Source: Sva-07 sp035527095 (GTDB taxonomy: Bacteria; Actinomycetota; Acidimicrobiia; Acidimicrobiales; Ilumatobacteraceae). From it: 7,033 nt of DNA. Each line of letters starts with the position of its first letter. Within the stretch, counting starts at the first letter, position 1. The position numbers were made by a program, and so were the translations under genes. The stretch is from positions 1-7,033 of the forward strand of contig DATLBC010000071.1 in assembly GCA_035527095.1 (NCBI GenBank), read 5' to 3'. The notes beneath the pieces are model-generated. The model searched no databases. It saw nothing but the letters and a program-made list of their open reading frames with translations, and was not told the DNA's origin. Below are positions 1-5,816 of the stretch, in pieces.

Positions 1-2114
1 ACCAGGCTGACGATGGTCATCACCTTGATGAGGATGTTCATCGAGGGACCGGAGGTGTCCTTGAAGGGGTCGCCGACCGTGTCACCGACCACCGCCGCCT
101 TGTGGGCGTCTGAGCCCTTGCCGCCGTGGTTGCCCTGTTCGATGTACTTCTTCGCGTTGTCCCACGCGCCGCCGGCATTGGCCATGAAGATGGCCAGGCA
201 GAAGCCGGTGACGAGGGCACCGGCGAGGAACCCACCGAGGGTGTCGACGTCGACGAAGCCGATGGCCAGCGGGACGGCGACGGCGAGTGCGCCCGGAATG
301 ATCATCTCCTTGAGCGACGCCTTGGTCGAGATGGCCACACAGCGTGCCGAGTCGGGCTTCACCCCGGGGAGACCCTCGCGCAGGCCCGGGATCTCCCGGA
401 ACTGCCGGCGCACCTCCTCGATCATCTCGTTGGCGGCGCGGCCGACGGCGTCGATCGTGAGAGCCGCGAAGAGGAACGGGAGCATCGCGCCGAGGAACAG
501 GCCGATGAAGACGTCGACCGAGCCGACGTCGAGGTTGAGACCTCCCTTGGCCACGAAGTCCGAAGTTGGGCCGGCCGCCTGGACCAGCGCGACCTCGAAG
601 GTCTTGAACAGTGCCAGGGCCGTGAGGGCGGCCGAGCCGACCGCGAAGCCCTTGGCGATCGCTGCGGTGGTGTTGCCGAGACTGTCGAGAGCGTCGGTCA
701 CCTCGCGGACCGACGGATCGAGTTCGGCCATCTCGGCGATGCCTCCGGCGTTGTCTGCGATCGGCCCGTAGGCGTCGACCGAGACGACGACACCGGTGGT
801 CGCGAGCATGCCGATGGCTGCCACCGCGATGCCGTAGATGCCGCCGAAGTCGGTGGCGTCGCCGAGCGTCTGCTGGCCACCGTAGAAGGCAACGAGCACC
901 CCGACGCCGATCAGGACCACCGAAGCGGCGACCGACACCATGCCGGCCGAGATCCCGCCGAGGATGGTGGTGGCCGGGCCGGTCTCGGTCGCTCTCGCGA
1001 TCTTCTTCACCGGGCCGTGCTGATCGGATGTCCAGATCTCGGCCACCTTGCCGATGGCGTATCCGACGAGGAGTCCGCCGACAACCGACAGCGGGAGCCC
1101 CCAGGCGTTCTCGAACGCATCGTCACTGAAGAGTGCGAAGCCGAGGCCGACCACACCGACCGCGGTCAGGCCCATGGCCACGTTGGTGCCCATGTGGAGC
1201 GCCCTCGAGAGCGCGTGGATGTCGGTCGAGTCGCCGGACTTGACGAAGAAGGACCCGATGATCGACGCGATCATGCCGATCAGTGCCACTCCGAACGGGA
1301 AGAGCAGCAGACGGAGGGTGGGATCGCTGAGCAGGAGTTCGCCGGTGTCCTCGATGCCGGTTGCCGAGAACGCCGTGAAGGCGACCAGGGCGATCGGAGC
1401 GATGATCGAGCCGCCGTAGCTCTCGAAGAGGTCGGCGCCCATGCCGGCGACATCGCCGACGTTGTCGCCGACGTTGTCGGCGATGGTGGCCGGGTTGCGG
1501 GGGTCGTCCTCGGGAATCCCGGCCTCGACCTTGCCGACCAGGTCAGCGCCGACGTCGGCGGCCTTGGTGTAGATGCCGCCGCCGACTCGGGAGAACAGGG
1601 CGATCGACGATGCACCGAGCCCGAATGCGGTGAGGATCTCGAATCCTTCATCGACCTCGAGGAGTTGGATGAAGACGATGTAGACGATCGCCAGACCGCT
1701 GAGGGCGAGGCCTGCGACCGTGAAGCCCATGACGGCGCCGCCGCGGAACGCGAGGGGCAGGGCTTTGGCAGGCCCGCCCGACTCGGCCGCCGCCGTGGTG
1801 CGGGCGTTCGCCATGGTGGCGACGGTCATGCCGACGTAGCCGGCGGTGGCGGAGAGCCCGGCGCCGAAGACGTAGGTGATGGCCCCGAGGGGCGTGACCA
1901 GGATGGCGACGAGGGCGGCCATGACGACCACGAACACCGCGACGTAGGTGTATTCCTGCTTCAGGAACGCGCGAGCACCGAGGGCGATCTCGTCCATCAG
2001 CTCGACCATTCGATCGTTGCCGGGGCTCTCCTTCTTCACCAGTCCGAAGTAGAAGAACGCCAGGCCGAGGCCGGCGATCGCACTCGCGAGTGCGACATAG
2101 GGGATTGCTTCCAA
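1..2114 (-). CDS. hppA: Membrane-bound K+-dependent ion-translocating pyrophosphatase (C-terminus cut by window edge)
   Basis: Polytopic inner-membrane enzyme that hydrolyses pyrophosphate to two phosphates and pumps H+ and/or Na+ outward. About 704 codons are present, and the family usually has about 690-770, so only a short C-terminal tail is missing. Family motifs are visible in order. The first substrate site starts at D187 (DVGADLVGKVEAG, then PEDDPRNPATIADNVGDNVGD to D221). It is followed by GMGADLFESY with E231, the glutamate of the ion gate. Next come DAYGPIADNAGGIAEM, and near the end GDTVGDPFKDTSGPSMN. The determinant GNTTAAIAKG has A484 and A487; K+-independent relatives have lysine at the first of these positions, so K+ dependence is predicted. 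E231 does not by itself separate Na+ from H+ pumping. The start is TTG: an in-frame TGA (2120-2118) lies just upstream, there is no earlier start, and GGGAG sits 8 nt before it. It is coupled to the regulator gene upstream. Confidence 0.95.
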   Translation of the reverse strand, partial: MEAIPYVALASAIAGLGLAFFYFGLVKKESPGNDRMVELMDEIALGARAFLKQEYTYVAVFVVVMAALVAILVTPLGAITYVFGAGLSATAGYVGMTVATMANARTTAAAESGGPAKALPLAFRGGAVMGFTVAGLALSGLAIVYIVFIQLLEVDEGFEILTAFGLGASSIALFSRVGGGIYTKAADVGADLVGKVEAGIPEDDPRNPATIADNVGDNVGDVAGMGADLFESYGGSIIAPIALVAFTAFSATGIEDTGELLLSDPTLRLLLFPFGVALIGMIASIIGSFFVKSGDSTDIHALSRALHMGTNVAMGLTAVGVVGLGFALFSDDAFENAWGLPLSVVGGLLVGYAIGKVAEIWTSDQHGPVKKIARATETGPATTILGGISAGMVSVAASVVLIGVGVLVAFYGGQQTLGDATDFGGIYGIAVAAIGMLATTGVVVSVDAYGPIADNAGGIAEMAELDPSVREVTDALDSLGNTTAAIAKGFAVGSAALTALALFKTFEVALVQAAGPTSDFVAKGGLNLDVGSVDVFIGLFLGAMLPFLFAALTIDAVGRAANEMIEEVRRQFREIPGLREGLPGVKPDSARCVAISTKASLKEMIIPGALAVAVPLAIGFVDVDTLGGFLAGALVTGFCLAIFMANAGGAWDNAKKYIEQGNHGGKGSDAHKAAVVGDTVGDPFKDTSGPSMNILIKVMTIVSL

Positions 2115-2117
2115 GGT

Positions 2118-2795
2118 TCAGTCTCCCTTGTTGAGTTGTTGGACGTAGACCTGATTGGCAACCGTGCTGCCGAGGGTGCGATCGGCGCCGCCGACGGCGA
2201 CCACGAGCGGACCGTCGAAGGGGTGCTTCTCCTTCACCTCGATCTGGCCACCGGGGACCAATCCGAGATCGTCGAGGAACGCGGCGACCGCGGGATCGGT
2301 CGATCCGGGGACGGCGACGATCGCCCGGTCGCCCGGTTCGAGGCTGTACAGCGGGGGCAGGGTCTCGATCTCGCCGACGGCCGGGTCGGGGATCGGGAAT
2401 CCGTGGGGGCACGAGGCGGGCCGATCGAGGGCGACGAAGATGCGGTCCTCGACCTCCTGAGGGAGCTCGTGTTCGAAGCTCGCGGCCAGGCGGTCGGCTT
2501 CGTTCCACGCGTAGCCCAGCATGTCGGCGAGGAAACGCTCGACGATGCGATGGCGGCGGATGCACCCGACCGCGGCAACCGATCCGGCTTCGGTCAACTC
2601 GATGGTCTGGTAGGGCACGTGGTCGACCAGCCCGCGATCGACGAGTCGCTTCACGCCGGTGGTGACCGTGCTGGGGCTCACGCCGAGTGCTTCGGCGAGA
2701 TCGCCGGTGTGGGCTTCCCCGGCGCGACGAATGAGGCGGTAGATGCCCTTGAGCATCTCGCGTTCGGATCGGGACAGGGCGGGGGTGTCGTCCAT
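2118..2795 (-). CDS. DtxR/MntR-family metal-dependent transcriptional repressor
   Basis: A 225-residue cytoplasmic DNA-binding protein, the usual length for three-domain DtxR/IdeR/MntR regulators, which repress metal-uptake or related genes when loaded with Fe2+ or Mn2+. An N-terminal winged helix spans about residues 8-70 (TGDLAEALGVSPSTVTTGVKR is the helix-turn-helix). A dimerisation and metal-binding domain follows (about 72-140, with RRHRIVERF, FEHEL and CPHGFPIPD). A FeoA/SH3-like domain ends the protein (about 150-222). By alignment from memory to DtxR and MntR, the ligands H82, E86, E108 and H109 are kept. The DtxR His98 position is D101, the Cys102 (MntR Glu99) position is A105, and the Met10/Asp8 position is E13. 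The ATG at 2795 puts the winged helix at the usual distance from the N-terminus; the frame stays open further upstream but crosses the divergent promoter and trkA antisense. It is co-directional with the pyrophosphatase and its stop lies 3 nt before that gene's start. The metal, Mn or Fe, is undetermined. Confidence 0.9.
   Translation of the reverse strand: MDDTPALSRSEREMLKGIYRLIRRAGEAHTGDLAEALGVSPSTVTTGVKRLVDRGLVDHVPYQTIELTEAGSVAAVGCIRRHRIVERFLADMLGYAWNEADRLAASFEHELPQEVEDRIFVALDRPASCPHGFPIPDPAVGEIETLPPLYSLEPGDRAIVAVPGSTDPAVAAFLDDLGLVPGGQIEVKEKHPFDGPLVVAVGGADRTLGSTVANQVYVQQLNKGD
2123..2127 (-). promoter_or_regulatory. Ribosome binding site of the pyrophosphatase gene
   Basis: GGGAG on the minus strand, 8 nt before the TTG at 2114. 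It lies inside the last codons of the regulator gene, whose TGA is at 2120-2118. It decides the unusual TTG start and suggests translational coupling of the two genes. Confidence 0.75.
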
Positions 2796-2819
2796 GAGGT
2801 GTCGATTCTCGACCGCCGC

Positions 2820-2849
2820 AACGTAGGTTTGGGCCGCCCGAAAGGTCAA
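2820..2849 (-). promoter_or_regulatory. Candidate sigma-70-type promoter for the regulator-pyrophosphatase unit
   Basis: On the minus strand, TTGACC (2849-2844) matches the -35 consensus at five of six bases. After an 18-bp spacer comes TACGTT (2825-2820), which matches the -10 consensus at only three of six. Transcription would start near 2813, leaving a leader of roughly 18 nt before the ATG at 2795. The -35 is good and the -10 weak, so this is a candidate only. No convincing promoter was found for the opposite (trkA) direction in the same spacer. Confidence 0.35.
2828..2843. promoter_or_regulatory. Imperfect palindrome in the divergent spacer, candidate operator
   Basis: TTTGGGCCGCCCGAAA pairs at six of eight positions across its centre. 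It fills the spacer between the candidate -35 and -10 in front of the DtxR-family gene, a position where a bound repressor would block RNA polymerase. It does not resemble the AT-rich boxes known for DtxR or MntR, so autoregulation is only a guess. In GC-rich DNA such a short palindrome can arise by chance. Confidence 0.25.
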
Positions 2850-2900
2850 GTTCGGCAAACGGTCGTCGCGTGCGTTCGTGGTTGCGGCCCCACGGTGCGC

Positions 2901-2905
2901 AAGGA
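2901..2905 (+). promoter_or_regulatory. Ribosome binding site of trkA
   Basis: AAGGA ending 7 nt before the GTG at 2913. It selects this GTG over an in-frame GTG at 2895, which would add six residues in front of the nucleotide-binding strand and has no comparable site at the right distance. Confidence 0.75.
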
Positions 2906-2912
2906 TGGCTTC

Positions 2913-4256
2913 GTGAAGGTCATCGTGGTGGGTGCCGGCGAGGTCGGCTCGTACGTGGCAGAGCGACTCAGTCGGGAGGGCCACGACGTGGCCGTCATCG
3001 AGCGCGACGCGGCGGTGCTCCGTGAGGTCGAGGAGCGGCTCGACGTCCTGGCTCTGCGCGGCAACGCGACCCTCCCGTCGATCCTGCACGAGGCCGGCAT
3101 CGACAAGGCTGAGCTCGTGGTCGCAGTGACGAGCAACGACGAGGTCAACCTCGTCGTCGCGATGATGAGCAAGCTCGCCGGAGACGCACGAACGATCGTG
3201 CGTCTCGAGAACGAGGAACTGCGAGGAAAGGGCGCCGCCGAACTGCGCGACGAGATCGGCATCGACCTCGTCATCGACCCCGACGCCGAGACGGCGGCCG
3301 AGATCCTCGAACTGCTCGAGAACCCAGGCGCGTCCGAGATCGCCGAGATGGCCAACGGCGAGGTCGTGGTGGTCGGCGCGAGCCTTCCGCCGGATGCACC
3401 GATCGTGGGCAAGACCCTGATCGAGATCGCCCGGCAGTACGAACCGGAGTGGGAGTTCCTCTTCGGAGTCATCACGCGAGGCGAAGAGACGATCATTCCC
3501 CGCGGCGATGTGCGGCTCGAGGCCGGCGACCTGGTGCGCGTCCTGTGCAAGAAGCGGGCGAGGCGCGAGCTGAACCGGCTGCTCGGCCTGACGCGGCAGA
3601 TGCCGAAGCGGATCGTGCTGCTGGGCGGCGGCCGAACCGCCGAGGTGGTGGCCCGTCAGCTCGCGCAGCGCGGCATCGACGTCATGCTCATCGAGCGCGA
3701 TCCGGTCCGAGCGCGAGAGCTGGCCGAGACCCTCGACGGGCCGGTCGTCCTCGAAGGCGAGATCACCGACGCCGACCTGCTGGCCGATGCCGACGTGGCC
3801 AGCGCCGACGCCGTGATCGCATTGACGGGCGAGGACGACGCCAACATCCTCGCCTGTTTGTTCGCGCGGCTCGAAGGCGCGGGCGAGACCATTGCCGTGG
3901 TGCACGGTCTGTCGTTGCTCCCGCTGCTCAAGGAGGCAGGGATCGACGTGGCACTCTCGCCGCGAACTGCCAGTGCCAACGGGGTGTTGCGGTTCGTGCG
4001 AGGCGGGGTGTCGGCGGTCGCCACCTTCCTCCAGGGTCAGGTCGAGGTGCTCGAGCTGATCGTGAGCGAGGGCAGCCTGGCCGACGGGTCGCTCGTCGCA
4101 GAGCTGCGTCTTCCCAAGGACGTCCTCGTGGGCGCCATCGTGCGTGACGGCAAGCCTCAGATCGCACGCGGTCGCTCGGTGTTGCGCGACCGCGATCGCG
4201 TCGTGCTGTTCGCCATGCCCGGGACGGTCGAAGAGGTCCGTCGCGTGTTCGGCTGA
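2913..4256 (+). CDS. trkA: Trk potassium uptake system NAD-binding regulatory protein TrkA
   Basis: A 447-residue cytoplasmic protein (E. coli TrkA has 458) that forms the gating ring under the TrkH pore and controls K+ flux according to bound nucleotide. It has the full double layout. RCK-N domain 1 (about 1-120) starts with VKVIVVGAGEVGSYVAERL, with GxGxxG at 7-12 and the acidic E30 at the end of strand 2, as expected for NAD(H) binding. TrkA-C domain 1 spans about 140-215. RCK-N domain 2 (about 232-345) has GGGRTA at 238-243 and E261. TrkA-C domain 2 spans about 365-447. In the second domain the last glycine of the fingerprint is alanine, which is common in such repeats. The GTG start is chosen from the AAGGA at 2901 and because it places the first beta strand at the N-terminus. 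It is the first gene of a tight unit: trkH begins 3 nt after its TGA. No damage is visible. Confidence 0.95.
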   Translation: MKVIVVGAGEVGSYVAERLSREGHDVAVIERDAAVLREVEERLDVLALRGNATLPSILHEAGIDKAELVVAVTSNDEVNLVVAMMSKLAGDARTIVRLENEELRGKGAAELRDEIGIDLVIDPDAETAAEILELLENPGASEIAEMANGEVVVVGASLPPDAPIVGKTLIEIARQYEPEWEFLFGVITRGEETIIPRGDVRLEAGDLVRVLCKKRARRELNRLLGLTRQMPKRIVLLGGGRTAEVVARQLAQRGIDVMLIERDPVRARELAETLDGPVVLEGEITDADLLADADVASADAVIALTGEDDANILACLFARLEGAGETIAVVHGLSLLPLLKEAGIDVALSPRTASANGVLRFVRGGVSAVATFLQGQVEVLELIVSEGSLADGSLVAELRLPKDVLVGAIVRDGKPQIARGRSVLRDRDRVVLFAMPGTVEEVRRVFG

Positions 4257-4259
4257 CCC

Positions 4260-5816
4260 GTGGTGAAGCCACTGTCAGCCGACCGGACCGACGCGCCCGC
4301 GAGACTCGGCGCGGATCCGCGCCGCGGGCGCGTCTCGTCGACCAACGGATTCGTCGCCGGTGCCGCGTTCTTGGTGTGCGGCCTTGCGCTCGCCGTGTCG
4401 GCGCTGGCATCGGGTCTCGACGAGTGGCGGGACGGACCGCAGCTCGCGCTGTGTGCGTTGGTCGCGTCGTGCGTCGGCGTCGCCCACCTCGTGTTCTTCG
4501 AACTGCCGCGACGGCTGCGCACCGCGACAGCGTTCGCTGCGGTTGCGAGCATCTTTGCCGTCTTCGTGTTCACCTCGACCGCCGTCTATCTCGTCACCGG
4601 CACCTTCGACCGGTTCGACGATGCGTTGTTCGAGTCGACGGCGGGGTTCACGACCACGGCCCTGTCGGTGCTCGAACGTCCCGAGGACGCAGCGCGCGGC
4701 ATCGTGCTCTGGCGGGCGCTGACCCAGTGGATCGGCGGATTCACCGCCCTCGCCGTGATCGTCGGGCTCCTCCCGTTCCTCGGGGTCGGAGGTCTCGAGG
4801 TGAGCGACATCACGCGGTCGACCCGCCGCGTGAGCTTCTTCTCTCCGCGGACCCGGTCCCTGCTCAGCAGGCTCGGACTGCTGTATCTGGCACTGACGGC
4901 GGCCGGGATCGCGTTGTTCGCGGTCGGCGGCATGGGCCCCTTCGACGCAGTGACCTACGCGTTGACCACGATCTCGACCGGCGGATTCGAGAACCACGCG
5001 GGATCGTTCGCGTTCTTCGACTCGGCGCTGATCGAGTGGTTCGCCGTCGGAGGCATGGCGATGGCGGGGATCAACATCGCGCTCGTCGCAGCCGTGCTGC
5101 GCGGGAACGTCGGTCCGCTGCGCCGGTCGAGCGAGCTACGCGTGTACGGCGGCATCCTGGTCGCCGGCACGCTGGTCGTGTTTCTGCAGCTCGTCGGCGA
5201 GGTTTCCCAGCCATGGTCGACGACGCTGCGCGACGCCGCGTTCTCGGTCACGTCAGTGGTGTCGACCACCGGAGCCTCGGTGACCGACTGGGGCGGATGG
5301 CCGGTGGGTCCGCAGGTGGTCCTGTTGATGTTCATGGGAGTCGGATCGATGTCCGGCTCCACGGGGAGCGGATTCCGGATCGTGCGAGCCATGGCGCTGT
5401 TCGGGTATGTCCGGCGCGAACTGGTCCGCCAGGTGCAGCCTCACTCGGTGGTCGCGGTGAAGGTGGGCCGTGCACCGCTCGATGAGGCTCTCGTGTCGCG
5501 GCTGATCGGCTACCAGATCCTCTGGGTCGTCGTCGCCGGATTCGCCGCGATCGGCGTGGCCCTCTTCGATGTCGACCTGGTTTCGTCGCTCTCGGTGGCC
5601 ATCTCGGCGCTGGCGAACGTCGGCCCGGCACTGGGCGACGTGTCACCGAGCGCCGGTGCGACCGGCCTGACCGCCGGCGCACGGATGGTGCTGGTGCCCG
5701 TCATGCTGCTGGGACGGCTCGAGATATCGCCGCTCATCGTGGGCCTGTTGGTGCTGTTCCGGGTTCCGCGACGTTGGCCGGGCGCGGTTCGCAGGGCCTG
5801 GATCCGGCGACGATGA
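4260..5816 (+). CDS. trkH: TrkH-family potassium channel/transporter subunit with altered selectivity filter (first copy)
   Basis: A 518-residue polytopic membrane protein, slightly longer than E. coli TrkH (483), complete at both ends. The four pore loops of the Trk/Ktr/HKT superfamily are recognisable. Loop 1 is FESTAGFTTTALS (A134 where a glycine is expected). Loop 2 is TTISTGGFENHAG (G241/G242). Loop 3 is SVVSTTGASVTDW (G338). Loop 4 is SGSTGSGFRIVR (366-376), where most relatives have GSTxGGxK. The usual QWIGGMG after loop 1 reads QWIGGFT (F and T instead of M and G). The C-terminal part is ordinary: NVGPALGDVSP and LLGRLEISP fit the last pore region and helix. Start is GTG at 4260, or GTG at 4263; neither has a clear ribosome site, and it probably depends on coupling to trkA 3 nt upstream. 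The membrane fold looks intact, so it is divergent rather than a pseudogene. Ion preference cannot be read with confidence. Confidence 0.92.
   Translation: MVKPLSADRTDAPARLGADPRRGRVSSTNGFVAGAAFLVCGLALAVSALASGLDEWRDGPQLALCALVASCVGVAHLVFFELPRRLRTATAFAAVASIFAVFVFTSTAVYLVTGTFDRFDDALFESTAGFTTTALSVLERPEDAARGIVLWRALTQWIGGFTALAVIVGLLPFLGVGGLEVSDITRSTRRVSFFSPRTRSLLSRLGLLYLALTAAGIALFAVGGMGPFDAVTYALTTISTGGFENHAGSFAFFDSALIEWFAVGGMAMAGINIALVAAVLRGNVGPLRRSSELRVYGGILVAGTLVVFLQLVGEVSQPWSTTLRDAAFSVTSVVSTTGASVTDWGGWPVGPQVVLLMFMGVGSMSGSTGSGFRIVRAMALFGYVRRELVRQVQPHSVVAVKVGRAPLDEALVSRLIGYQILWVVVAGFAAIGVALFDVDLVSSLSVAISALANVGPALGDVSPSAGATGLTAGARMVLVPVMLLGRLEISPLIVGLLVLFRVPRRWPGAVRRAWIRRR

Noticed and set aside
1648..2565. 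A 305-codon minus-strand frame.
   Set aside because: It overlaps the real pyrophosphatase and regulator genes in another frame and is dominated by Arg, Pro, Gly and His, typical of a shadow frame in GC-rich DNA.
2878..2893. Small inverted repeat GTGG...CCAC just upstream of trkA, considered as an attenuator or terminator.
   Set aside because: The stem is only 4 bp with an 8-nt loop and no T-run; it is too weak to claim.
126..2912. The trkA frame is open far upstream on the plus strand, giving a 1376-codon open stretch.
   Set aside because: This part is antisense to the pyrophosphatase and regulator genes. The translation is low-complexity, rich in Asp, Glu, Arg and Gly as expected from the complementary strand of GC-rich genes. 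Recognisable TrkA sequence starts only at the GTG with a ribosome site at 2913.
2796..3905. The regulator frame is open about 370 codons upstream on the minus strand, antisense to trkA.
   Set aside because: The upstream part crosses the intergenic spacer and has no recognisable domain. The DtxR-type winged helix begins right after the ATG at 2795.
4275..4997. A 240-codon minus-strand frame opposite the first trkH.
   Set aside because: Composition is biased to Arg, Glu and Gly with no motif, while the plus strand shows clear TrkH pore loops.
4260..5816. First trkH as a decaying pseudogene because of its missing filter glycine.
   Set aside because: The frame is intact over 518 codons, membrane segments and C-terminal motifs are kept, and it is tightly packed between two intact genes; specialisation is more likely.
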